DNA from: Bacteroidota bacterium | GTDB lineage: Bacteria > Bacteroidota > Bacteroidia > Chitinophagales > Chitinophagaceae | DNA: 23,797 nucleotides | Assembly (NCBI GenBank): GCA_947457085.1 | Contig: CANGUS010000003.1 | Coordinates: forward strand, 1 to 23,797 | Reading direction: 5' to 3' | In this document: positions 1-7,166 of the stretch, in pieces | Position numbering within the stretch: the first letter of the stretch is position 1 | Layout: every line of letters begins with the position of its first letter | The notes under the pieces: generated by a model | What the model saw: only the letters and a program-made list of their open reading frames with translations | Told to the model about the DNA's origin: nothing | The model's database searches: none | Position numbers and translations under genes: made by a program

Positions 1-1159
1 ACTGTTCTCTAATTTTATTTTCTAAAAATCGTTGTTTGTTATTTTGTTGAAACTTGGTGTACTCAATTTTTAATTTAGCTTGGGAATAATTTGCCCTTGC
101 TTGCGACAATCTTAAAGGCATTGCAAAAGAAACTGCATATTGATAATTTTTCTCTAGAGGAATTTGCCCAAGCGTTTCATTTAGAAAATAATTTTTACCA
201 AGTTGATTGTACTTTACTTTTACATCCGGCAATAGCTCTTGAAATTTTAATCGTTTATCTATTTCTAAAAATTTAAATTTAGTTTGATAAATTTCTAATT
301 CGGGATGATTACTTACAACTTCTTGAATTAATTCTTCTTGTATTGGTAAATCATTTTCTACTTGATTCATATTAAATGATGGAGTAGATGGAATGATATT
401 TTCTGGTAAGTTGTAAGCCACACCGTTTTCTTTCCAAGTATAAGAAGAGAGTTGAATGAATGCATTTTGCATTTGCATATACAACTCGTTTTGCAAACTT
501 AAATAATATTGTAATTGTGTAATCGCTTCTACACTGTCTATAGCAGGGCGTTCGCCTATTTTAATTACCTCTTTGGTGAACTTAATTCTTTGTTGATTGA
601 TTGCAATCACATCATTTACAATGGTCCATTCGCGATATGCTTGAACCCATTGCCAATATTGATTGGTCGCTTCATATAAAATATTATTTAACGCTAATTT
701 TCGCTCTGCCTCAGATTGGCTAACTAAAATTTTAGATTGTTCTAATGCTGCTCTCCGTTTATCAATTACAATATTTTTGATAACAGAAAAGCTCACTCCC
801 ACATAGCTTGAACTATTGAATGTTCTTTGAGGATCCACATTATTTCCAGCCACATTTTCGATACCTGAATTGAATTCAATTCCATACCAGGTTGGTATAT
901 TTAATGCTATATTTTGATAGTTATAGTAGTTGTTTCCCGATAAATCTTTACGAGTCGTATTGCTTTGTATAAATGGGTCAAAAGCCCCACGAGCTTCGGT
1001 TATATCTGTTTTAGCTTGTTCAATTAAATTTTTTGCTTGTAATGCGATTGGATGATATTTTTTTACAATCTGTATTAATTCATTTTCAGAAAGAGTTTGC
1101 GCATCTGAATTGATTTGAACAATCAATGTCACCAATATGAATAAAAATAGTTTTTTCAT
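1..1159 (-). CDS. TolC-family outer membrane efflux protein, C-terminal part outside window
   Basis: Outer-membrane channel component of a tripartite exporter. The reading frame starts at the ATG complementary to 1157-1159 and stays open for 386 codons to the left edge, so the gene is cut by the window. The first ~21 residues (MKKLFLFILVTLIVQINSDA) are a typical signal peptide. The rest is rich in Gln, Asn, Glu and Lys with long helical stretches containing phrases such as SQSEAERKLALNNILYEATN and QLQYYLSLQNELYMQMQ, as expected for the periplasmic helical barrel of TolC proteins (Pfam OEP). Its start codon overlaps the stop of the upstream HlyD gene by one base (TAATG), so the two are translationally coupled. 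Family assignment rests on composition, signal peptide and neighbours rather than one diagnostic residue. Confidence 0.85.
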   Translation of the reverse strand, partial: MKKLFLFILVTLIVQINSDAQTLSENELIQIVKKYHPIALQAKNLIEQAKTDITEARGAFDPFIQSNTTRKDLSGNNYYNYQNIALNIPTWYGIEFNSGIENVAGNNVDPQRTFNSSSYVGVSFSVIKNIVIDKRRAALEQSKILVSQSEAERKLALNNILYEATNQYWQWVQAYREWTIVNDVIAINQQRIKFTKEVIKIGERPAIDSVEAITQLQYYLSLQNELYMQMQNAFIQLSSYTWKENGVAYNLPENIIPSTPSFNMNQVENDLPIQEELIQEVVSNHPELEIYQTKFKFLEIDKRLKFQELLPDVKVKYNQLGKNYFLNETLGQIPLEKNYQYAVSFAMPLRLSQARANYSQAKLKIEYTKFQQNNKQRFLENKIREQ

Positions 1160-2472
1160 TACTTCGATTTCTTTTTTGAATCATCATTTTTAGATTGATA
1201 AAAATCAGGAGGAAATCCATTGATGTTTCTCCACAATTCATACCATACAGGAACATCTTTTAATAATGCGATGGCTTGTGCTCCAGCACCGAGTCTTAAT
1301 TGTTTTGGCCATGGTTTATCTTTTTTATTTTCTTTTACTAAAATTCTATATTTACCATTGGGAGCAACAGTATTTTCGATAGCCACGATTTCACCACCAA
1401 AAGTACCATAGCTAGCCGAAGGCCAGCCACTAAATACAATTGCTGGGAAGCCATCAAAAACAAATCGAATTGATTGACCAATATTTACCAAGGGAATGTC
1501 TAATGGTTCAATAAATAATTCTACTGCATAATCCATTTCTGTAGGAACAATTTCAGCTATAGTTTCACCATCTTTGATGATTTCGCCAATACCACTTTTT
1601 TTAGCTTGCACAATTTGTCCGTCTTGAGGGGCTATGATAAAATATAGTTGTGCTCTATTTTTATAATTTGAATATTGATTTTTTAATTTAGAAACGTCTC
1701 CTTGTCCCGATGCAATTTGTGTCATGGATTGCATGATTTCGCTTTGTGCTTTATTCATCTTTTCCATATATTCTTGCTGTGTTCCTCCTAATTCTAAATT
1801 GGTTATGAGTAGTTCTTGACGGGAGTTTGTTAAATTATTTTCATTAGCAATCATTCGAGCTTGGAAAGATTGCAAAGCTTGATTTCGTTGTTCTAATTGA
1901 GTTAATGAAACCAAACCTTGATCATATAAATCTTTTTGACGAGCATATTGTTTATTTGCAATTTGGTAGTCATTTTTTGCAGCTATTAGATTAGCACTGT
2001 CAGATTTTATTTTTACTCTTTGTTGTTGAATTTTATTTTTTAATTGAGTCGTTTTAATTTCTAAACTGGATTGTAAATTAGCGATTTGATTTTGTTGAGC
2101 AGTCGTTTTTTCTTGATAATATGTAATGGATTGCTCTTTAGCGGTAAGCTGTTCTCCAGTTCTTGCTAGTAAAGCTGGATCTAAATAATCTTCTTTTACC
2201 TCTGTTAATTGTGCGATCGTATCTCCAGCGTGTACGATATCACCTTCTTTAATATACCACTTCACTATTCGCCCAGGGATAATAGTAGTTACCCCTTGTG
2301 CTCTTTGTTCTTGGCGCAATGTAGTGACATTTCCTTTCGTGCGAATATTTTGAGTCCAAGGTAAAAACAAACAAGCGATTAATCCTACCAATAGTATAAG
2401 TAAAACCCGACTTACTTTATTTGTTTTATCAATGTTATAAATGTTCTTATATGAAATTGAATCGAATGCCAT
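1159..2472 (-). CDS. HlyD-family periplasmic adaptor (membrane fusion protein)
   Basis: Links the inner-membrane ABC exporter to the outer-membrane channel. The 437-residue protein has a short cytoplasmic N-terminus, one membrane segment at about residues 22-42, then a biotinyl-lipoyl-like half (IPGRIVKWYIKEGDIVHAGD, about 67-86). A long coiled coil rich in Gln, Lys and Asn follows (about 105-275). The second lipoyl half (IIAPQDGQIVQAKKSGIGEI, about 280-300) precedes a beta-barrel domain, and the C-terminus is Lys-rich. This is the standard adaptor layout of type I secretion and related efflux systems. The gene starts 8 bp after the ABC gene and overlaps the TolC gene by one base, so all three form an operon. 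The cargo is not evident: no peptide precursor or peptidase gene is visible nearby. Confidence 0.9.
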   Translation of the reverse strand: MAFDSISYKNIYNIDKTNKVSRVLLILLVGLIACLFLPWTQNIRTKGNVTTLRQEQRAQGVTTIIPGRIVKWYIKEGDIVHAGDTIAQLTEVKEDYLDPALLARTGEQLTAKEQSITYYQEKTTAQQNQIANLQSSLEIKTTQLKNKIQQQRVKIKSDSANLIAAKNDYQIANKQYARQKDLYDQGLVSLTQLEQRNQALQSFQARMIANENNLTNSRQELLITNLELGGTQQEYMEKMNKAQSEIMQSMTQIASGQGDVSKLKNQYSNYKNRAQLYFIIAPQDGQIVQAKKSGIGEIIKDGETIAEIVPTEMDYAVELFIEPLDIPLVNIGQSIRFVFDGFPAIVFSGWPSASYGTFGGEIVAIENTVAPNGKYRILVKENKKDKPWPKQLRLGAGAQAIALLKDVPVWYELWRNINGFPPDFYQSKNDDSKKKSK

Positions 2473-2480
2473 TCTTTAAA

Positions 2481-4145
2481 TTATTTGTTTGAAATAATAG
2501 TTAATTTTTTATCTGCTAGATTAAAGGTTTTATCACATTTTTGATTAAAACTTTTTTCATTTGAAACAACTATAACAGTTGAATTGGGTAAATGATTGAG
2601 TAAGGTATCCTCTATTAATTCTATGCTATCTTCTTCTAAATCAGAAAATGGTTCTTCTAATAAAATTAATGCTGGTTGATTCACGATTGCTCTCAAAATT
2701 AATATTTTTTTGATTACAGAACGGGGTAATTTTTTACCAGTTGTATCTATCATCGTTTCCATGCCAAATGGTAAATCATTGATGAAAGTCTCTAACCCAA
2801 TTAATTTTGAAAATTGTATAATGTCCTGAAACGCAATGGATGCATTTCCAAAGGCAATATTTTCAGTAATGGTACCACTAAAAATATCTAATCGATTAAA
2901 CATGATTCCAATGTGTTCTCTTGCTTGATTTAAATTTAGATTATTTAAAGGAATTTGATTCAATAGTATACTACCTTGTGATGGTTTATATAAAGTTGAA
3001 CATAATCGCAATAAAGTTGATTTTCCCGAACCATCTTTTCCTACTATCGCAATTTTTTCTCCTGCATTTATTTTGAAAGAAAACTGATCAAATACCAAAT
3101 TATTTTCTAGATATGCATAGTTTACTTGAGCAAATTCTATATCCATTCCTTTTTTTGAATTCGGTAATAAATAATCTCCATTCATTTCAATTGGTTGCTT
3201 TTCTACTGTATGTAATTTGTCAAGAGACGTGAGCATATCATAAAAGGTATCAAGATTTACAATGATTTTTTCTACAGAAGAAATGATTGTTAATATAATA
3301 ATTTCTGCTGCTACAAACTGTCCTATATTTAATTGTTGATTGATTAATAAATAGGTACCCACTAGCATCATGGTTGCAGTAATCATTATTTTTAAAATAA
3401 CTAAATTTTTATATTGAAATAATAATATTTTAAAATGTTTCGTTCTATAATTTAAATAATGATTTACTTTTTCATCCATTTTTATGAGCGATAATTGGTG
3501 TGAACGATGCATTTTAAAATGATGAATTAATCGAGCCATTTCTTCTAACCAACCAGTTGTTTCATATTTATACGAGCTTTCTTTAATACTGGTTTCTAAT
3601 CCTTTTTTTGTAGTAATATAAAATATTACTGCAATAATGATGAGCATAATTAATACCAATATTAAAAATAACGGGTGGTATATCGCTACTATTAATATGC
3701 CTAAAATGATTTGTATACTAGCAATTGGAATGTCTAATAAAATTTTTGAAAGCCCTTTTTGCAAAGTAGTTACATCTAAAAATCGATTCATTATTTCAGG
3801 TAAATAGGCATCATCTGCTTTTTTTAAATCGATATCTAACAAACTTTTTTTGAATAAAAAAGCATATTTATAAAATATTTTTTGTTGTATTTTTTCAATA
3901 ATTTTCATTTGTTGTATTTGTAACAAACCAGCACTTAATACACCCGCTATCACCAATGATATAAGAACTATTAGAGAAGTGGAAAATGTGCCACTTAATA
4001 CAAATCCAATAATGGATTGTACTCCCAGTGGAAGTGATAATTGAATGATACCGCTTATTATCGCAAAAACATATATATTTGAAACTTCTTTCTTTTCAGA
4101 TGAAATTAAATTCGATAGTTTATTAAATGAGGTAGTTTTATTCAT
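2481..4145 (-). CDS. ABC exporter (TMD-NBD fusion) with degenerate ATPase motifs
   Basis: Inner-membrane component of the exporter: 554 residues, about six membrane segments (roughly 24-50, 57-77, 139-156, 158-178, 250-268, 275-293) followed by a nucleotide-binding domain from about 335. There is no N-terminal C39 peptidase domain. Walker A is intact (GKDGSGKST, 369-377). The other motifs deviate: the Q-loop position reads MFNR (Asn417), the signature LSGGQ is replaced by LPRSV (473-477), the Walker B aspartate is Glu497 (LILLEEP, with Glu498 in the catalytic position), the D-loop SALD reads SDLE, and the switch histidine is Asn529 (VVSNE). A homodimer would therefore lack any normal signature motif. 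Either it is a divergent but working subfamily or a protein that binds ATP and hydrolyses it poorly. First gene of the operon with hlyD- and tolC-like genes. Confidence 0.88.
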   Translation of the reverse strand: MNKTTSFNKLSNLISSEKKEVSNIYVFAIISGIIQLSLPLGVQSIIGFVLSGTFSTSLIVLISLVIAGVLSAGLLQIQQMKIIEKIQQKIFYKYAFLFKKSLLDIDLKKADDAYLPEIMNRFLDVTTLQKGLSKILLDIPIASIQIILGILIVAIYHPLFLILVLIMLIIIAVIFYITTKKGLETSIKESSYKYETTGWLEEMARLIHHFKMHRSHQLSLIKMDEKVNHYLNYRTKHFKILLFQYKNLVILKIMITATMMLVGTYLLINQQLNIGQFVAAEIIILTIISSVEKIIVNLDTFYDMLTSLDKLHTVEKQPIEMNGDYLLPNSKKGMDIEFAQVNYAYLENNLVFDQFSFKINAGEKIAIVGKDGSGKSTLLRLCSTLYKPSQGSILLNQIPLNNLNLNQAREHIGIMFNRLDIFSGTITENIAFGNASIAFQDIIQFSKLIGLETFINDLPFGMETMIDTTGKKLPRSVIKKILILRAIVNQPALILLEEPFSDLEEDSIELIEDTLLNHLPNSTVIVVSNEKSFNQKCDKTFNLADKKLTIISNK

Positions 4146-4162
4146 ATAAAATAGCTGTCTTG

Positions 4163-4170
4163 CAAAAATA
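4163..4170 (-). promoter_or_regulatory. -7 box (TATTTTTG) of exporter operon
   Basis: On the minus strand the sequence reads TATTTTTG, an exact match to the Bacteroidota TAnnTTTG -7 element, 17 bp before the ABC start codon. The palindrome at 4181-4211 lies just upstream, where a repressor would cover the -33 region. No convincing -33 TTG was seen. Confidence 0.45.
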
Positions 4171-4180
4171 GGGTTTATTA

Positions 4181-4211
4181 TTATAAATAATAGTATTACT
4201 ATTATAAATAA
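4181..4211. promoter_or_regulatory. Palindromic operator between tetR-type gene and exporter operon
   Basis: Arms ATAATAGTA (4187-4195) and TACTATTAT (4197-4205) are perfect inverted repeats around a single central T; with two mismatched pairs the symmetry extends to 4181-4211. Position between the two divergent -7 boxes and the size fit a TetR-dimer operator. That the adjacent TetR-type protein binds here is inference. Confidence 0.55.
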
Positions 4212-4250
4212 TTGTTATACAAATATTATTTTTACTATTACTATTATAAA
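4194..4250. repeat. 15-bp direct repeat in the divergent promoter region
   Basis: TATTACTATTATAAA occurs at 4194-4208 and again, identical, at 4236-4250. The first copy includes the right arm of the operator palindrome; the second lacks a matching left arm and may be a half-operator placed next to the tetR-type promoter. Confidence 0.6.
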
Positions 4251-4261
4251 AAATGTTTTAG

Positions 4262-4269
4262 TACCTTTG
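4262..4269 (+). promoter_or_regulatory. -7 box (TACCTTTG) of the TetR-type gene
   Basis: Exact TAnnTTTG match 16 bp before the ATG at 4286, predicting a very short leader. The half-operator copy at 4236-4250 sits directly upstream, which would allow autoregulation. Confidence 0.42.
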
Positions 4270-4285
4270 AAAATTATTTTAAAGA

Positions 4286-4957
4286 ATGGAATTTAGTTTA
4301 ACATTTAAAGTGAATGAACACATTTATTTGCGTAATCCTGAGAGCAGTGATTTAGGAAAAAAAATCTTAAAGCATTCCATTGATCTGATTTATGAGATTG
4401 GATTTGAACAATTTACATTTAAAAAACTAGCTACGGTTGCCGAAACTACTGAGTCCTCTATTTACAGATATTTTGAAAATAAGCAAAAGCTATTGTTGTA
4501 TATCATTAATTGGTATTGGTGTTATTTAGATTTTATGTTGGACTATCAGTTAAAAAATATAACCGACAAAAAAGAAAAAATAAAAATTATTTTACATTTA
4601 TTGACGGACGAAATGCCTTCTAATAATCATGAAATGGAAATGAATAAATATTTCATACACAGAATAGTCATTGCTGAAAGCAGTAAAGTTTATTTAGTAA
4701 AAGATGTGAATGAAATTAATCAATACGAAGTATTTAAACCATTTAAAGAACTTTGTGCAAAAATTGCCAAAGAGTTTGCAGATTATAACCCTGCCTATAT
4801 TTTTACTAAATCATTGAGTAGTACAGCGATCGAAACAGCCCATGATCAAGAGTTTTTTGTGACTCATTTACCTAGATTAACCGATGTAAATACTAAAAAC
4901 AAGAAAAATTTTACCTATACTTTTTTAGAAGATTTAGTTTTTAAAGCGCTTGCATAG
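4286..4957 (+). CDS. TetR/AcrR-family transcriptional regulator
   Basis: Probable local repressor of the divergent exporter operon. The 223-residue protein has the TetR N-terminal DNA-binding domain: a helix around 25-40 (KKILKHSIDLIYEIGFEQF), then the helix-turn-helix FTFKKLATVAETTESSIYRY (about 43-62) followed by the family hallmark YRYFENKQKLL. The C-terminal ~150 residues are helical and poorly conserved, as usual for ligand-binding domains, so the inducer cannot be guessed. It is divergent from the ABC gene with a 140-bp intergenic region holding a palindrome. Its 3' end overlaps the convergent GNAT gene by 17 bp. Confidence 0.88.
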   Translation: MEFSLTFKVNEHIYLRNPESSDLGKKILKHSIDLIYEIGFEQFTFKKLATVAETTESSIYRYFENKQKLLLYIINWYWCYLDFMLDYQLKNITDKKEKIKIILHLLTDEMPSNNHEMEMNKYFIHRIVIAESSKVYLVKDVNEINQYEVFKPFKELCAKIAKEFADYNPAYIFTKSLSSTAIETAHDQEFFVTHLPRLTDVNTKNKKNFTYTFLEDLVFKALA

Positions 4958-5411
4958 ATTTTTCATCCAATCTATACACCAACCATTCCTCCATGGCTTT
5001 AGCTCCTAGGCTTTCATAAAAATCAATAGCAGGTTGATTCCATTTCAATACACTCCATTCCATTCTACCACAATGTTCATTTTTAGCGGTTTGCACTAAA
5101 TATAACAATAGCTTTTTTCCATAGCCTTTTCCTCTGTAATTTGGTTGCACATATAAATCTTCTAAATACAATCCTTTTCGGCCAATAAATGTGGAGTAAT
5201 TATAAAAATAAAGTGCAAAGCCTATTGGTCGCTCATTTTCAAATGCCAACACACAATGGGCAATCGGATTTGTAAAAATATTTTCTATCAATAATTCATC
5301 CGTAACTACTACTTCGTTTTCTAATTTTTCATAAACAGCCAGTTCCATTATAAAACCCTTTATTGTTGGAATATCGGCTAGGGTGGCTTTTTTTATTTCT
5401 ATATTTTCCAT
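4941..5411 (-). CDS. GNAT N-acetyltransferase, SSAT (diamine acetyltransferase)-like
   Basis: Acetyl-CoA-dependent N-acetyltransferase of 156 residues. The acetyl-CoA loop is YRGKGYGKKLL (RGKGYG at 93-98), preceded by the beta-strand GLYLEDLYVQP. Several stretches resemble the eukaryotic spermidine/spermine acetyltransferase family as I remember it: LAVYEKLENEV near the N-terminus, YLEDLYVQPNYRGKGYG, and LKWNQPAIDFYESLGA, where Tyr132 falls at the catalytic-tyrosine position. Polyamines, diamines or thialysine-like amines are therefore reasonable substrates, but this is inference. It is the last gene of the minus-strand operon starting at 8390, only 4 bp after the FAD oxidoreductase, and its 3' end overlaps the convergent TetR-type gene. 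Confidence 0.87.
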   Translation of the reverse strand: MENIEIKKATLADIPTIKGFIMELAVYEKLENEVVVTDELLIENIFTNPIAHCVLAFENERPIGFALYFYNYSTFIGRKGLYLEDLYVQPNYRGKGYGKKLLLYLVQTAKNEHCGRMEWSVLKWNQPAIDFYESLGAKAMEEWLVYRLDEKSMQAL

Positions 5412-5415
5412 TTTA

Positions 5416-6552
5416 TTATTTATCGTTTAAGTCAATCATTTCGGACAAAATATATCCCACCTCACTGCCAATGGCCACCCCCATACCTCCCATTCTTACT
5501 CCTACCCATACATTTTCGGAATAGGGCGCTATGATTGGTTTTTTAGTGGGCCCAAATGCCATGATACCCGTCCATTGTAAATCAATTTCAAAATCTTGGT
5601 TTGGTAAAATAATCGTTTGTAGTTTTTCTATTAATGATTGCTGAATAACTTGGTTCAAATTAAATTCAGTTGTTTCTTCTGTTTGTTTATCTATATTTCT
5701 TCCCCCTCCAAATAGTACACATCCTTTGTATTCTCTAAAATAATAATAGCCTTCTTCAAAATGAAAAATACCCTTGAATTTTAAATGAGGAATAGGCTTT
5801 GTAATCAGTACTTGACCTCGTCCGGGTGTTACATTGGCTTGAGGTAATAATTTTTTAGCAAACGCATTGGTGCAAATAAATAGTTTATTGGCTTTGAAAA
5901 TAAGTTCACTATTCAATACTGGGTTATTGCAAATAATTTCCACCTGATTGGAAGTTTCATTAAATGACAAAACTTCACAACCCGTTTTTATTTCAACACC
6001 CATCGATGAAACCAAGTGAATTAAGTTTTTCATCATCAATCCAGTATCTATTTCTCCTTCACACAAATTTTCTACCATAGCAGTCACTCCATTAAAACCA
6101 AATTCCTGCATTTTAGCATTATTTAATTTAAATGCATCTTGTTTAATTTCGTTTCGAAGTAGCTGGTTACAATACTCTATTTTTTCTAATGCGGGCATTT
6201 CATTTTCAAAAATAAGTTCATAACTGCCATTGGATTGATAACCTATTTTTTCTTTACCTAAAATAGATTGCAAGCGTTCTAATCCTTTTTTACGCAGTAA
6301 GAATAATTCTAACACTTCTTCTTCACTGGCTATTTTTAAATCATCTAGGATTTCGGTAAGTGAGCCCATGCAAGCAAAACCAGCATTTTTAGTACTTGCA
6401 CCGGTTGGTAACAAGCCTCTTTCTAAAACCAATACGGATTTAGTTGGATATTTTTTCTTTATAAAATAAGCAGTTGTTAAACCTACAATACCACTTCCAA
6501 TGATAACATGGTCGTATTTTATAAATTCGTTTCGTTCCCAAATGGAGAGCAT
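5416..6552 (-). CDS. DAO-family FAD-dependent oxidoreductase
   Basis: Soluble flavoprotein of 378 residues in the D-amino-acid oxidase/glycine oxidase superfamily. The N-terminal dinucleotide-binding motif is HVIIGSGIVGLTT (GSGIVG at 19-24), followed by LVLERG, whose acidic residue would bind the FAD ribose, and then GASTKNAGFACMGS, the usual second FAD contact. The C-terminal VWVGVRMGGMGVAIGSEVG closes the FAD site. The family oxidises primary or secondary amines, often amino acids; which substrate is used cannot be read from the sequence. There is no signal peptide. It lies 4 bp upstream of the acetyltransferase gene and 46 bp downstream of the unknown gene at 6599-7162, in one operon with the PLP enzyme, which suggests amino-acid or amine metabolism. 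Confidence 0.87.
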   Translation of the reverse strand: MLSIWERNEFIKYDHVIIGSGIVGLTTAYFIKKKYPTKSVLVLERGLLPTGASTKNAGFACMGSLTEILDDLKIASEEEVLELFLLRKKGLERLQSILGKEKIGYQSNGSYELIFENEMPALEKIEYCNQLLRNEIKQDAFKLNNAKMQEFGFNGVTAMVENLCEGEIDTGLMMKNLIHLVSSMGVEIKTGCEVLSFNETSNQVEIICNNPVLNSELIFKANKLFICTNAFAKKLLPQANVTPGRGQVLITKPIPHLKFKGIFHFEEGYYYFREYKGCVLFGGGRNIDKQTEETTEFNLNQVIQQSLIEKLQTIILPNQDFEIDLQWTGIMAFGPTKKPIIAPYSENVWVGVRMGGMGVAIGSEVGYILSEMIDLNDK

Positions 6553-6598
6553 GAATATTTTTTGTCGTTTAAGTTTGAGTAGTAAAGTTAGAATAATT

Positions 6599-7162
6599 TT
6601 AATCCAACATGCGCATCATTTCATTGTCAATTTTCAAAAACAAATGTTCGGGTTTTAATGTGCGCCATTCATCTAAGTTTGAGAAATTCAAATAATGATG
6701 TATTCGTGCTTTTTTAAAATCAAAAAGGGTTTGTTCCGAAAAATTGAGCGCGACCATCCAACCTCCAAAATCTTTAATATCTTCATACCACTCTTCATAA
6801 TAATCATTTCCATCACTGTGAAACGTTAAAATATTTTCACCTATTAAAATGTATTTATAAATTTTTCGAGCGATTAATAAATCAATGATATTTCTTTTCA
6901 AGGTTTGAATATCATTTTCAATGGCATCATTCCATTCGCCCATCAATTCTATAATGGCATAATTTTCATCATAATCAGCAAACAAAATTTTTATGTACAA
7001 GGTTCTAGAATCAATATCATCCCATTGTGGATGGATATAATAATTGTAGACTGTATTCGAGAATTCAAACTCACTGTATTCACGCTTGTAAAAAGGCGAT
7101 TTCTCATCTTCTTCTGCTGTGTAAGCGTGTCGCCAATTATAATAAGGTTCTATATCGTGCAT
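6599..7162 (-). CDS. Uncharacterised 187-aa protein
   Basis: I do not recognise a named family. The protein is acidic and aromatic-rich, with many Tyr, Trp, Asp and Glu (MHDIEPYYNWRHAYTAEEDE at the start; WYEDIKDFGGWMVALNFSE later), no signal peptide, no membrane segment and no cysteine, so it is probably cytosolic. The spacing of 4 bp behind the PLP enzyme and the codon use indicate a real gene in the same operon. It has the look of a Bacteroidota-specific conserved protein; function unknown. Confidence 0.8.
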   Translation of the reverse strand: MHDIEPYYNWRHAYTAEEDEKSPFYKREYSEFEFSNTVYNYYIHPQWDDIDSRTLYIKILFADYDENYAIIELMGEWNDAIENDIQTLKRNIIDLLIARKIYKYILIGENILTFHSDGNDYYEEWYEDIKDFGGWMVALNFSEQTLFDFKKARIHHYLNFSNLDEWRTLKPEHLFLKIDNEMMRMLD

Positions 7163-7166
7163 AAAA

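Noticed and set aside
91..276. Plus-strand open frame inside the TolC-like gene
   Set aside because: It is antisense to a well-supported coding frame and has no promoter or family resemblance.
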